This document shows positions 32,728 through 43,006 of a DNA stretch of 64,000 nucleotides, one piece after another (positions within the stretch are counted from its first letter, which is position 1; each line of letters starts with the position of its first letter). The notes beneath the pieces are model-generated. The model was not told the DNA's origin, ran no database searches, and worked only from the letters and a program-made list of their open reading frames with translations. This DNA comes from Capnocytophaga periodontitidis (GTDB taxonomy: Bacteria; Bacteroidota; Bacteroidia; Flavobacteriales; Flavobacteriaceae), in contig NZ_JAEFDB010000009.1 in NCBI RefSeq assembly GCF_016126015.1, positions 1 to 64,000 on the forward strand, in the 5' to 3' direction. A program made the translations under genes and the position numbers.

Positions 32728-33938
32728 ATCAATCCGATGAATTTACTTCGGGCGAGGAGGCTGGCGCCTAAAAGTCCTGCTTTTTCACCCAATTTAGATA
32801 CTTTAATAGTGGAATCTTGACTTACTAAGTTTAATGAATATTTTCTAATGGCACTTCGCAAGGGTAGCATTAGGTAGTCGCCGGCGTAGGCGAGTGTTCC
32901 TCCAATAACAACCAATTCGGGGTTGAAAAGGTTGATGAGCCCCGCGATATGTTTGCCTAAAGAGTTTCCTATTTCTTCAATCAGCTCAATGGCGAGCATA
33001 TCTTCTTGTAGAGCAACCTCTATGATGTCGTTCAAACTTACGGGTGCTTTGGGGTCGTATCCGTTTTTTTGAGTAAGCAAAGAGGAGTGTCCGCTGTGCA
33101 GTTTTTCCAAGAACTTGCGGTGTAAGGCTAAGCCAGAAGCTTCTGTTTCTAAACAACCTTTTTTGCCACAATGGCAGAGTATTTCGTTGCCAAAGGCTGG
33201 AATATGTCCAAACTCTCCTGAAAATCCTGACTTTCCATAGTATAGCTGTCCGCCTACGATAATGCCGAGCCCTAAGCCCCAACTAACGTTTACATACAAG
33301 ATGTTTTTCTCGCCGTTTACACATCCTTTGATATATTCACCGTAAGTCATTGCACGAGAATCATTATCGATAGAAACATTGATATTCAGTTCGTTCTCAA
33401 ACATTTCGGTAAGAGGGCGTTCATCGAAATAGAAACTGCTATAACTATGCCCCGTGAGGGTGTTTACACGTCCGGAAATATTGATACCCATACTGAGGAT
33501 TTTGTGTTTGGGTACTTTTGATTTGTGAATAAATTGATTGATGATTTCACAGAGTCTTTGAAATCGTTCTTGAGGCTGAGATTCGGTGAAAGGAATAGAG
33601 AGTTCTTCACTGATGAGTTCACCTTTGAAGTCGGTGACACCTATATTTACGTGAGAATGGCATATATCTATCCCGATGAAGTAGCCAGAGCTTTGGTTGA
33701 GCCCATAGATATTGGGACGACGCCCTCCAGAGGTTTCTATTTTACCAAAATCCATTACGATGCCGTCGTCAATGAGTTCACCTACCATTTTGGTAACGGT
33801 GGGCACGCTGAGATCTAATTCTTTGCCAAGGTCGGCAAGAGTGTTGTCGCCATTGTTGATGTAGTAGCAAATGATATCCTTTTTAAGGGAAGCACTGCGA
33901 ATGCCTGCTTTTATATCATCTAAAAATTTAAGTCCCAT
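32724..33938 (-). CDS. ROK family transcriptional regulator
   Basis: 404 residues. The N-terminal winged helix (residues about 15-75) is DIICYYINNGDNTLADLGKELDLSVPTVTKMVGELIDDG. The ROK sugar-kinase-like domain follows: FIGIDICHSHVNIGVTDFKGE, GLGIIVGGQLYYGKSGFSGEFGHIP and the zinc motif CHCGKKGCLETEASG. NagC and Mlc regulators are built this way and respond to sugars or phosphosugars. No sugar gene is adjacent; it is coupled to mazG. A -7 box TAACTTTG lies at 33974-33981 on the minus strand. The ligand is unknown. Confidence 0.92.
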   Translation of the reverse strand: MGLKFLDDIKAGIRSASLKKDIICYYINNGDNTLADLGKELDLSVPTVTKMVGELIDDGIVMDFGKIETSGGRRPNIYGLNQSSGYFIGIDICHSHVNIGVTDFKGELISEELSIPFTESQPQERFQRLCEIINQFIHKSKVPKHKILSMGINISGRVNTLTGHSYSSFYFDERPLTEMFENELNINVSIDNDSRAMTYGEYIKGCVNGEKNILYVNVSWGLGLGIIVGGQLYYGKSGFSGEFGHIPAFGNEILCHCGKKGCLETEASGLALHRKFLEKLHSGHSSLLTQKNGYDPKAPVSLNDIIEVALQEDMLAIELIEEIGNSLGKHIAGLINLFNPELVVIGGTLAYAGDYLMLPLRSAIRKYSLNLVSQDSTIKVSKLGEKAGLLGASLLARSKFIGLI

Positions 33939-34111
33939 AATTTGCTATTTTATTATATATTAATTACGATGGCAAAGTTAAGGATATTTTTTTGAATTGA
34001 AGCAAGAATTAGAGATTATTTTTTTGTGTTGAGAATTGATTATAAGTTAATTTTACTTTGCAAAAGTCTTTAAACTTTGATAAAGTTTGTGATACAAAGA
34101 TGATTTTGAGT

Positions 34112-35356
34112 CTATTTACTGTTTTTTACTACAAAATTTTCAGCGATGATATAGCCTCCCGTCCAAGCGTTTTGAAAGTTGAAGCCTCCTGTAATAGCAT
34201 CGATATCGAGTACTTCGCCAGCTAAGTAGAGATGAGGGTGCAGCTTGCTCTCATAGGTTTTGAAGTTGATTTCGGAGAGTTTTACCCCTCCAGCTGTTAC
34301 AAATTCTTCTTTGAAAGTAGCTTTACCTTCTATAGGAAAACGGCATTGGGTAAGTATTTTGGCAAGATGGCGCAGTTGAGATTTGTTGAGCTCTGCCCAT
34401 AGTTGTGCAGGAGCAATACCAGCGCTATCTAAAAGGGAATTCCACAAGCGTTTAGGGAGTTCAAACAATGTGAAATTTTGCATCGTTTTGCGTCCGTTTT
34501 GTTGTTTGCAATCTTGTAAAAAGAGAAGCGTTTCGTCGTAAGTAAGTGTTTCGCTGTTGTGAGCAGTGAAGTTCACTTCCATCAGGCATTGGTAGTTACA
34601 TTCTGCTAATATGCGAGCTCCCCAAGCTGAGGCGCGCAACACCGCAGGGCCACTAAAACCATTGTGTGTGAAGAGTAGTGGAGCGGTTTCGGTGATTTTG
34701 AGCGATTTACCTCCTTGGCTAAACAAGCGTACTGTAGCATTTACTGCAATTCCTGAGAGCTCTTTTGCCCATTGGGTAGAAGTGTTAAAAGTGAAAAGTG
34801 AGGGAACAGGGGGGATAATAGTATGCCCTAAAGAAGCTAACAGTTGCCATATTTTAGGGTTGCTGCCCGTACTAATTACCAAATTACGAGCCTTATAGGT
34901 TGAGTTAGATGTAGTGATTTCCCAACTTTCGGAAGTAGGGGAAAGGGCTTGTACGTTCTGTTGAGTGAAGACTTGAATGTGGTGTTTTTTGATTGCGTTG
35001 AGAAAGCAGTTTACAACGCTTTCCGAAGAATTAGATGCGGGAAATACACGACCGTCGGGTTCTGTTTTGAGAGAAACACCGTGTGCTTCAAACCATTCCA
35101 TAGTATCACCGCACATAAAGCGGTGAAACGGACTAAGGAGTTCCTTACTACCTCGCGGATAGTTTTTTACGAGTTCTTGAGGGGTAAAAATAGCATTGGT
35201 GAGATTGCAACGCCCCCCACCCGAAATTTGCACTTTGTGGAGCACATTTTTACTTTTTTCGAGGATAGCAATTTTAAAATCAGGACGGTTTTCGGCGGTA
35301 TTAATAGCGGTGAAGAAGCCTGCAGCTCCTCCACCGATAATGATTAGGTCATACAT
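34112..35356 (-). CDS. FAD-dependent oxidoreductase, HI0933/YhiN family
   Basis: 414 residues. Starts with a dinucleotide-binding motif IIGGGAAGFFTAINTAENRPDFKIAILEKS, then KVQISGGGRCNLTNA, which marks the HI0933 family. The late GGVKLSEINFKTYESKLHPHLYLAGEVLDIDAITGGFNFQNAWTGGYIIAE is the second FAD contact. The substrate is unknown; an amino-acid or tRNA-linked flavin role has been suggested for relatives. Between hisS-side genes and three PepSY-like genes, all on the minus strand; the 22-base gap to the gene upstream suggests read-through from it. Confidence 0.92.
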   Translation of the reverse strand: MYDLIIIGGGAAGFFTAINTAENRPDFKIAILEKSKNVLHKVQISGGGRCNLTNAIFTPQELVKNYPRGSKELLSPFHRFMCGDTMEWFEAHGVSLKTEPDGRVFPASNSSESVVNCFLNAIKKHHIQVFTQQNVQALSPTSESWEITTSNSTYKARNLVISTGSNPKIWQLLASLGHTIIPPVPSLFTFNTSTQWAKELSGIAVNATVRLFSQGGKSLKITETAPLLFTHNGFSGPAVLRASAWGARILAECNYQCLMEVNFTAHNSETLTYDETLLFLQDCKQQNGRKTMQNFTLFELPKRLWNSLLDSAGIAPAQLWAELNKSQLRHLAKILTQCRFPIEGKATFKEEFVTAGGVKLSEINFKTYESKLHPHLYLAGEVLDIDAITGGFNFQNAWTGGYIIAENFVVKNSK

Positions 35357-35378
35357 TCAATTAACAATTAATGGGAGA

Positions 35379-35813
35379 TTATTTTACTCCAATAAAATTG
35401 AATTTATCGTCGAATTTGAGTTCTTGATCGTCAGTAAGTTCGGCTTCGTATCTCTTTTTGGTGAGATTGCGGGATACTTCTTTGATAGATTCAAAAGGGA
35501 AGGTGGCGCGTACGTGAGCCAATATTTTTTCGGGTACTACGTGATCAGGTACTTTGCCGTGACGCGCTTTGAGTTCTTTCCAATCGCCGTTGCCATTGAA
35601 CTCTATTTCAAGTCCGTCGCGGAAGATAACAGTGTACTCCTCGTCGTTGTAATCAGTATCTTTCCAAACAGAAGCGATATGGTCTACCAGAAAATGTTCA
35701 CGCACGAAGTTGATAGCATCGGCAGGAAGGTCATTAAAAGTTACTTTAGAGTCTTGAGCAGATGCAGCGCTAAAGCTAAGTGTAGCAGCGATGAGTAATA
35801 AAAAACGTTTCAT
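35379..35813 (-). CDS. PepSY-like secreted protein, copy 3
   Basis: 144 residues. Signal peptide MKRFLLLIAATLSFSAASA, then two PepSY-like (DUF2874) repeats of the type LPADAINFVREHFLVDHIASVWKDTD-YTVIFRDGLEIEFNGNGDWKEL and VPEKILAHVRATFPFESIKEVSR-YEAELTDDQELKFD. In the family these beta-alpha-beta modules are periplasmic and may bind or inhibit peptidases. Last of three tandem paralogues; the flavoprotein gene follows after 22 bases. Confidence 0.85.
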   Translation of the reverse strand: MKRFLLLIAATLSFSAASAQDSKVTFNDLPADAINFVREHFLVDHIASVWKDTDYNDEEYTVIFRDGLEIEFNGNGDWKELKARHGKVPDHVVPEKILAHVRATFPFESIKEVSRNLTKKRYEAELTDDQELKFDDKFNFIGVK

Positions 35814-35890
35814 TTGAGTTGTCTATTTTTTAAGAGTTTAACTGTTTAGTTTTAAGAAAGTCAATAGGGATTGAACAATCAATAGAGAAA

Positions 35891-36319
35891 TTATCTTGCT
35901 TTAACAAAATTGAAATTTTCGTCAAAATTAAGTTCTTTTTTATTAGAAAGTTCAGTTTTGTACCCTTTTTTATCGAGATTACGCGATACTTTTCTGACAG
36001 ACACAAGAGGGTAATTAGCTTGTATATAGCCTAATACTTTTTCAGGAACTAAGAATACTGAAAATTTTTCATTGTTTATTTTAGCTTCTTTCCATTCGCC
36101 GTTGTTATTAAACTCGATTTCAGTTCCATCATTAAAAATAACAGTGTATATGTTGTCATTGGTATTTTTCCATACTGAAGTAATATCATTAGCTAAGGAG
36201 CGATTATCTATATAGTTGATAGCTTCAGACGGAAGATCGTTAAAAGTTATTTTTTTGTTTTGAGCAGAGGCTGCACTAAAAGTAAGTGTAGCAACGATGA
36301 GTAATAAAAAGTATTTCAT
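35891..36319 (-). CDS. PepSY-like secreted protein, copy 2
   Basis: 142 residues. Signal peptide MKYFLLLIVATLTFSAASA. Same two-module layout: LPSEAINYIDNRSLANDITSVWKNTN-YTVIFNDGTEIEFNNNGEWKEA and VPEKVLGYIQANYPLVSVRKVSR-YKTELSNKKELNFD. It is closest to copy 3 and more AT-rich than it, which points to a local duplication with later drift. It begins two bases after the stop of copy 1. Confidence 0.85.
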   Translation of the reverse strand: MKYFLLLIVATLTFSAASAQNKKITFNDLPSEAINYIDNRSLANDITSVWKNTNDNIYTVIFNDGTEIEFNNNGEWKEAKINNEKFSVFLVPEKVLGYIQANYPLVSVRKVSRNLDKKGYKTELSNKKELNFDENFNFVKAR

Positions 36320-36321
36320 AT

Positions 36322-36768
36322 TTAGTCGTCAATTTTTAAGAAATTACCATTTAAGTTAAAGAGAAGTTCTACGTTGTTAGTAAGGTCGATTTCGTATTTG
36401 GTACGTCCTTTTTTGATTTCTTTAATCATTGCTTTAGGGAACTTTTTGTGTACGTATTTAGCTATTTTAGCAGGAACGATTTTAGGTGATACTTGTCCGT
36501 TACGGGCTTTTACTTCTTTCCAGTTGCCATCAGCGTGAAATTCTACTTCAGTGCCGTCGGCAAAAAGTACAGTATATTCTTCTACTTTACCTTTTTCAGT
36601 ATCTTGCCATACCGAAACGATATCGTTAGCAGAAAAATATTGATTTACAAAAGTTTGTGCGTTGGCAGGCAAGGCGCTGGCAGGCACAAGTCCTTCGTCC
36701 TGAGCAGTAGCTATTCCAAAAACTAATAATGAAAAAGCTATTGTTGATAGTGTTTTAAGTGTATTCAT
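36322..36768 (-). CDS. PepSY-like secreted protein, copy 1
   Basis: 148 residues from MNTLKTLSTIAFSLLVFGIATAQ. A perfect promoter (36797-36827) lies directly before this ATG and inside the longer upstream frame, which decides the start. Two modules: LPANAQTFVNQYFSANDIVSVWQDTE-YTVLFADGTEVEFHADGNWKEV and VPAKIAKYVHKKFPKAMIKEIKK-YEIDLTNNVELLFN. It heads the run of three paralogues. Role presumably periplasmic; not known. Confidence 0.85.
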   Translation of the reverse strand: MNTLKTLSTIAFSLLVFGIATAQDEGLVPASALPANAQTFVNQYFSANDIVSVWQDTEKGKVEEYTVLFADGTEVEFHADGNWKEVKARNGQVSPKIVPAKIAKYVHKKFPKAMIKEIKKGRTKYEIDLTNNVELLFNLNGNFLKIDD

Positions 36769-36796
36769 CTTTTTAGAATTAAAATGTTTATGGCGA

Positions 36797-36827
36797 CAAA
36801 AGTAGATAAAAATATTAAGAGAGCAAA
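36797..36827 (-). promoter_or_regulatory. Promoter of the PepSY-like gene run
   Basis: On the minus strand TTTG (36824-36827), 19-base spacer, TACTTTTG (36797-36804), 28 bases before the ATG at 36768. Confidence 0.88.
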
Positions 36828-36902
36828 ATGAATTACATTTTTTATTTTTTATTTGATAAAAAGTTGTACATTTGCACGCAAATTTATAATGTTTTTTACA
36901 CA

Positions 36903-38285
36903 ATGAAAAAAGTAATTTTATCAGCTTTGTTTTTAACAACAATGGCAATGGAAGCTCAGCAATCGTTTGCAGGGCTTAGAGAGAGTTATTACTCTGGAGT
37001 GATACAAACCACAGCAAATCCTGCTTATATGATTAGCAGCAAGCGCCCTTGGGATGCTAGTTTGTTTTTGGTAAATTTTGGTTTGGCGAATAATGCTATC
37101 AAAATGAATACCGACATTACTAAAAGTTTTAATGACTTTACACGTAATGATGCAAATAATCCTTTGCTTAGAGAGCGTATTGATGCTAAAGTAAATGTAG
37201 ATGTGATGGGGCCTTCACTTTACGTGAAAATCAACGACCAACACACTGTGGGAGTTTTTTCTCGTGTACGTGCATTAGGTAACGTGAGAAACTTTGATGC
37301 TAAACTCTTGCAGTCAATTTTTACTGATGCTGAAAAATTAGACCTAGATCAGTCTTATCAGTTAAATTTGAACAACCAAGAAATAGCAGCGCATATTTTT
37401 TCAGAAATAGGATTTTCTTGGGCAGGTGAGCTCTATTTTGATGGGCATAATGCTATCAAAGCAGGAGCAAGTTTAAAAATAATACAAGGCTCAGGTAATG
37501 TGTATGCAGGTTTTAGAAACTTTGAAGGGGCTACGGCTTCACTTACAGTGGATAGATCTACTAAAAGTACCATACTTAATATCCAGTCTCACAATGGGGT
37601 AGTAGAAATACTTAATGGAGGAACAAGTTTAGTAGATACTGATAATATCAATGCGAGCGATTTGTACTTTAAGTCTAAAGCGTCTACTGTAGGATTTGAT
37701 TTAGGGGCTACTTATGAGTATAAAAAGGATGGATGTCCTCGTTGTCATAACAATTCTCACGATTTGAGAGTAGGGGTTTCTATAATGGATATTGGAAGAT
37801 TGCAATATACACCTACTAAAGATTCACAACGTTATCGTATGCCAGCTTCTGGTGTAGCTAGCCTCACAATGGATGACTTATCAGAAGAAAAACTAAAAAA
37901 TACCTTTGGAGATAACGCTGCAGTTACCGAGAAGATAAAAGTATCTTTACCTACTTCTTTGAACTTGAGTGTAGATTACCGTATAGCGCAACCTTTCTTT
38001 GTGAATTTAGCTACCCGTTTCAATCTTACTAATAAAAGCAATGCTTATACAGCGGCTTATGCTAATGAAGTTTCGCTTACACCACGTGTAGAAACAGAGT
38101 ACTTAGGGGCTTATTTACCTCTTTCGTATAACCAAATTTCAAAAACAAATATCGGTCTTGCTTTGCGTTTAGGTCCTTTTGTAATAGGTTCTAACACTAT
38201 ATTGAGTAATCTTACTAAATCAGCTAAAGATTTGAATTTCTTCTTTGGAGTGAGATTTGGACACAGAGCTTATCAAAGTATTTAA
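36903..38285 (+). CDS. Outer membrane beta-barrel protein, DUF5723-like
   Basis: 460 residues from MKKVILSALFLTTMAMEAQ, a signal peptide. The mature N-terminus (LRESYYSGVIQTTANPAYMISSKRPWDASLFLVNFGLANN) and the strand-turn pattern up to the final FFFGVRFGHRAYQSI fit a large outer membrane barrel of the DUF5723 type. A conserved CPRCHN pair of cysteines lies near residue 280. The -7 box TACATTTG at 36867-36874 places the start at 36903, not at the earlier in-frame ATG. It is divergent from the PepSY-like genes and ends at a strong terminator. Confidence 0.82.
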   Translation: MKKVILSALFLTTMAMEAQQSFAGLRESYYSGVIQTTANPAYMISSKRPWDASLFLVNFGLANNAIKMNTDITKSFNDFTRNDANNPLLRERIDAKVNVDVMGPSLYVKINDQHTVGVFSRVRALGNVRNFDAKLLQSIFTDAEKLDLDQSYQLNLNNQEIAAHIFSEIGFSWAGELYFDGHNAIKAGASLKIIQGSGNVYAGFRNFEGATASLTVDRSTKSTILNIQSHNGVVEILNGGTSLVDTDNINASDLYFKSKASTVGFDLGATYEYKKDGCPRCHNNSHDLRVGVSIMDIGRLQYTPTKDSQRYRMPASGVASLTMDDLSEEKLKNTFGDNAAVTEKIKVSLPTSLNLSVDYRIAQPFFVNLATRFNLTNKSNAYTAAYANEVSLTPRVETEYLGAYLPLSYNQISKTNIGLALRLGPFVIGSNTILSNLTKSAKDLNFFFGVRFGHRAYQSI

Positions 38286-38303
38286 TCATTTGATATGAAT
38301 TAT

Positions 38304-38343
38304 AAAATCGGGGAGAGTTTCACAAGAAACTCTCCCCGATTTT
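38304..38343. terminator. Bidirectional terminator, 18-bp stem
   Basis: AAAATCGGGGAGAGTTTC (38304-38321), loop ACAA, and its exact complement (38326-38343). It separates the convergent beta-barrel and groEL genes. Confidence 0.93.
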
Positions 38344-38383
38344 CGTGTTAATAAAATATGATAATAATGCTATGAATTTATAA

Positions 38384-40030
<1,647 letters not shown>

Positions 40031-40042
40031 TTAATGTTTAGA

Positions 40043-40321
40043 TTAGATAACTGCTAATACGTCGTTTTCACGCATAATGAGGTAGTCTTTACCTTCTAAT
40101 TTGAGTTCAGTACCAGCATATTTGCCATAGAGTACAGTATCGCCTATTTTTAGGGTAACAGGGTTATCTTTAGTACCTGCACCTACGGCTACAACGGTAC
40201 CTTTTTGAGGTTTTTCTTTTGCAGTATCAGGGATGATAATACCTGATGCAGTAGTAGTTTCGGCCACTGCGGGCTCAATCACTACTCTATCAGCTAAAGG
40301 TTTGATATTCAATTTTGCCAT
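40043..40321 (-). CDS. groS: Co-chaperonin GroES
   Basis: 92 residues, the lid of the GroEL chamber. Starts [17 protein letters not shown]; the mobile loop [21 protein letters not shown] and the end [16 protein letters not shown] are typical. No CIRCE element is visible upstream; the 200-base gap holds three small inverted repeats instead. Confidence 0.98.
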   Translation of the reverse strand: MAKLNIKPLADRVVIEPAVAETTTASGIIIPDTAKEKPQKGTVVAVGAGTKDNPVTLKIGDTVLYGKYAGTELKLEGKDYLIMRENDVLAVI

Positions 40322-40385
40322 TATTGTTTAGTTTTTAATTATTTGTTTACTTAGAAAGTTAGGGATAAGAAGTTAGGTGTTAGAA

Positions 40386-40420
40386 AACTTTGACAAAGTT
40401 TTAAAAACCTTGTCAAAGTT
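40386..40420. repeat. AACTTTGACAAAGTT inverted repeats before groES
   Basis: A perfect 7-1-7 palindrome at 40386-40400, followed by a further half (CCTTGTCAAAGTT, 40408-40420). It is the same core as the repeat at 30381. A nearby 8-bp pair TATTTCAG (40477-40484) and CTGAAATA (40498-40505) lies behind secG. Either could regulate or terminate transcription. Confidence 0.6.
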
Positions 40421-40504
40421 CTGTTTTCAACCTTTTGTTTAGTATTTTAATTCCCTTTATAAAAAATCGAAGAGGATATTTCAGAAAGTGTGCCAATCTG
40501 AAAT

Positions 40505-40523
40505 AACTGACTTTTTGTCAGTT
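40505..40523 (-). terminator. Hairpin behind secG
   Basis: AACTGAC (40505-40511), loop of five T, GTCAGTT (40517-40523), overlapping the secG stop codon. On the minus strand it has no T run, so it may be a weak terminator or an mRNA 3' end. Confidence 0.4.
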
Positions 40524-40906
40524 TAGTTTCCTGTATTAGAAGATGTGGCAGGAGTAGCAGGCACTTGTTGAGTAGCGTTGTTGTTAGCGGGTGCTTGCTG
40601 ATTGAGTTGGTTTACTGGAGCAGCGGGGGTGCTACCATCTAATAATTTAGAGTCGCCAGTCACACCATTATTATTGTTAGCTATTAAGGTGTTAGCAATA
40701 AGGATAAGCACAGCTAAAGCAGTAGCAAAAGTCCAAGTACTGCGTTCGAGGAAGTCGCCTGTTTTCTTTACGCCTCCTACTACTTGGGTGTTACCTCCAA
40801 AAGTAGAAGAGAGTCCGCCTCCTTTAGGGTTTTGTACCATAATAACCAAAGCGAGTAGTAAACATACTATCACGATGAGCACTAAAAAGATGTTAAATGT
40901 TGTCAT
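40523..40906 (-). CDS. secG: Preprotein translocase subunit SecG
   Basis: 127 residues. Two membrane segments (NIFLVLIVIVCLLLALVIMV and FATALAVLILIANTLI) flank the conserved loop QNPKGGGLSSTFGGNTQVVGGVKKTGDFLERSTW. SecG assists SecYE in protein export. The Pro/Gln/Asn-rich tail is longer than in most families, as often in Bacteroidota. It lies between the TPR-like gene and groES, a conserved flavobacterial order. Confidence 0.95.
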   Translation of the reverse strand: MTTFNIFLVLIVIVCLLLALVIMVQNPKGGGLSSTFGGNTQVVGGVKKTGDFLERSTWTFATALAVLILIANTLIANNNNGVTGDSKLLDGSTPAAPVNQLNQQAPANNNATQQVPATPATSSNTGN

Positions 40907-40911
40907 TTTTC

Positions 40912-41751
40912 TTATAAATTATTTTGCTGTAATTTTTTAATATTTTCTATTTGGGCTGCAAAGTAAGCACTTTTTTTTGGATTTTTCAAAATTAATATTT
41001 CATAAGCCTGAATAGCTTGTTTGAATTTGCGCTGATTTACATATACTTGCGCCAATGTTTCGGTCATTAATTGTTTAGGGTCAGACTTTACTTCATCGGC
41101 TAAATTCACGTTGGATACATAATCTCTTGAGGCTTCGATTTTGGGGTTGCTTTCTAAGAACTTATCAATGAGTTTAAATTTCTCGGCTACTTTGTCGTTT
41201 TTGTAGGCAACTTCATTATGTTCTTCAGAGATGTTTTCTAACCATTGAGAAATGTTATCAGCATCGGTTTTTGTTTTTTCTTCAGGTTCTTTAGCGATGA
41301 AAACATCGGCTAATTCTTGGTGATTTACCAAATCTTCAGGGAAGATAGGTTCTTCAAAAATAGATTTGTTAGGTAAGTCGGGGCGGTAGGATCGCGGTTC
41401 GTGGTCAATATAACTTACTTTAGGTGGGGTATTTTCAGCTTCTTCAGCTTCTTTGCGTTCACGAGCTTTGCGAATGCGCTCAAAATCACGGCGCAATGCT
41501 GAAAAATCAGGAATAATAGTTTTAGAGTTGATAAAATCAAACAATACTGAGCGGTCGGTTACGTGTACAGCAGCGAGTTTTAGAGCTTTGTTGTATTTGT
41601 AATTTCCTTCAGAATGCAATATTTTGAGTTGTAGCACCCTTGCCGCTTGAAAATAAGGATATTCCTTCACTATTTCATCGAGTTCATATACTTGATCATC
41701 GTTGATAGTGTAGGGATGTCTAATAATCTCTATGAATTCCTTTACAGTCAA
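40912..41751 (-). CDS. Conserved flavobacterial protein with TPR-like tail
   Basis: I propose a TTG start at 41751 (LTVKEFIEIIRHPYTIND). An ATG frame exists from 41799, but its first 16 codons are an AAATCGAC-type intergenic repeat and overlap lptE. The N-terminal helical domain (DEIVKEYPYFQAARVLQLKILHSEGNYKYNKALKLAAVHVTDRSVLFDFI) is followed by a charged linker and a C-terminal TPR-like pair (ETLAQVYVNQRKFKQAIQAYEILILKNPKKSAYFAAQIENIKKL). In flavobacteria the gene usually lies between lptE and secG, as here. Function unknown. Confidence 0.8.
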   Translation of the reverse strand: MTVKEFIEIIRHPYTINDDQVYELDEIVKEYPYFQAARVLQLKILHSEGNYKYNKALKLAAVHVTDRSVLFDFINSKTIIPDFSALRRDFERIRKARERKEAEEAENTPPKVSYIDHEPRSYRPDLPNKSIFEEPIFPEDLVNHQELADVFIAKEPEEKTKTDADNISQWLENISEEHNEVAYKNDKVAEKFKLIDKFLESNPKIEASRDYVSNVNLADEVKSDPKQLMTETLAQVYVNQRKFKQAIQAYEILILKNPKKSAYFAAQIENIKKLQQNNL

Positions 41752-41792
41752 TGTGCTAATTTGTCGATTTATCAATATGCCGATTTGTTGAT

Positions 41793-42284
41793 TTACCAAT
41801 CGGCGAGTGAGGCATTGAAAATATCTTGGGTGATACGTTCGAATATCTGTGGAATAGCCTCTCCTTTTACTGAACTCAACTGACTTGCAGCAGGGTAATC
41901 GTAGTAAAAAGAAAAGCGTTTTTCAAAGTCTTTTTTATCTTCTTTGTGATTGGTGAAGCGTACGTTTACGCTGATAGTAAGACGGTTTTGGGCGGCAGTT
42001 TGTCCTGAGGTAGCTGTCATAGGGGTAATATTGAACTCTACAATTTCGCCTTCGTATACAAGGTCGCCATTGCGGTCGGTAAGGCTGAGGTTGGTTTGGT
42101 TGTTAATCAAATCTTGTAGGGCTATGGTAAAATCGCGGTCAAGCCCAGGTTCTACTAAAGGAGCATCGTTACGGAAGAAGTTCACTTGAAAGGTTTTAGC
42201 ATCGCCTGTACTTCCTCCTGTGAAGTTGTAGGTACCACAACTTACAGCAGTGAAAGCCAAGAGTATATATAAGAGATATTTCAT
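41793..42284 (-). CDS. lptE: LPS assembly lipoprotein LptE
   Basis: 163 residues from MKYLLYILLAFTAVSC; lipobox AVSC, Cys16. It plugs and helps assemble LptD, which inserts lipopolysaccharide in the outer membrane. The mature protein begins GTYNFTGGSTGDAKTFQVNFFRND and has the family's NRLTISVNVRFTNHK and SFYYDY segments. The cysteine is followed by no K-(D/E)2 signal, consistent with an inner-leaflet anchor. A -7 box TATCTTTG (minus strand, 42305-42312) lies 21 bases upstream of this ATG. Confidence 0.9.
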   Translation of the reverse strand: MKYLLYILLAFTAVSCGTYNFTGGSTGDAKTFQVNFFRNDAPLVEPGLDRDFTIALQDLINNQTNLSLTDRNGDLVYEGEIVEFNITPMTATSGQTAAQNRLTISVNVRFTNHKEDKKDFEKRFSFYYDYPAASQLSSVKGEAIPQIFERITQDIFNASLADW

Positions 42285-42354
42285 TCTATGAATCAATTAG
42301 CGGGCAAAGATACGAAAATAATTACGAATGACAAATTACGAATGATGAATTTTT

Positions 42355-42939
42355 TTACAAGCGTTTGAGGGCTTGCTTGATGATTTCTTCTACTGAAAGC
42401 TCTTCGCTACTTGATTTGATAATGATATCGACTACTTTTTCGACTTGTTTGCGCATAAAGCCCAATACTTCTAAGGCGGCAAGCGCTTCTTCTTTATGGG
42501 TACTTACAGCGTTCATAGGCACCTCTTCAAAGTCTTGGAGCTTGAGCATTTTATCTTTTAAGTCTAATATTACCCGTTGGGCTGTTTTAGCACCTATACC
42601 TTTTACTGCTTGAATGGTAGCAACCTCCCCATTGATGATAGCACTGCGCACTTGTGCAGCGGTAAGTGCTGAGAGCATCGTACGGGCAGTGCTAGCACCT
42701 ACTCCCGATACCGAAAGAAGCAATACAAACACTTCGCGTTCGGCTTTGGTGAGGAAACCATAGAGTGTATGGGCTTCTTCTTTTATTTGCAGATAAGTGT
42801 ATAGCTTAATGGCTTCGCCTTCGGGTAGCGCTGAATAAGTATTCAGACTGATATTTACAAAATAACCTACTCCGTGGCAATCAATCACTACGTGAGTAGG
42901 GTTCTTTTCTACGAGTTTTCCTTGTAATTGTGTAATCAT
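42355..42939 (-). CDS. ruvA: Holliday junction helicase subunit RuvA
   Basis: Binds four-way junctions and loads RuvB. 194 residues: OB-fold (MITQLQGKLVEKNPTHVVIDCHGVGYFVNIS), two helix-hairpin-helix motifs (LLSVSGVGASTARTMLSAL and IQAVKGIGAKTAQRVILDLKDK) and the C-terminal domain (ALAALEVLGFMRKQVEKVV). A TACTTTTG -7 box on the minus strand at 42968-42975 lies 29 bases upstream. ruvB is not in the window. Confidence 0.97.
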   Translation of the reverse strand: MITQLQGKLVEKNPTHVVIDCHGVGYFVNISLNTYSALPEGEAIKLYTYLQIKEEAHTLYGFLTKAEREVFVLLLSVSGVGASTARTMLSALTAAQVRSAIINGEVATIQAVKGIGAKTAQRVILDLKDKMLKLQDFEEVPMNAVSTHKEEALAALEVLGFMRKQVEKVVDIIIKSSSEELSVEEIIKQALKRL

Positions 42940-43006
42940 TAGTTTAATTTGCTAATTTGTCGATTTGCAAAAGTACAAATAATTAGAAAATTAGCAAGTT
43001 TTATGA

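Noticed and set aside
40322-40522. A CIRCE heat-shock operator before groES
   Set aside because: No TTAGCACTC-N9-GAGTGCTAA sequence is present; the inverted repeats there are of another type.
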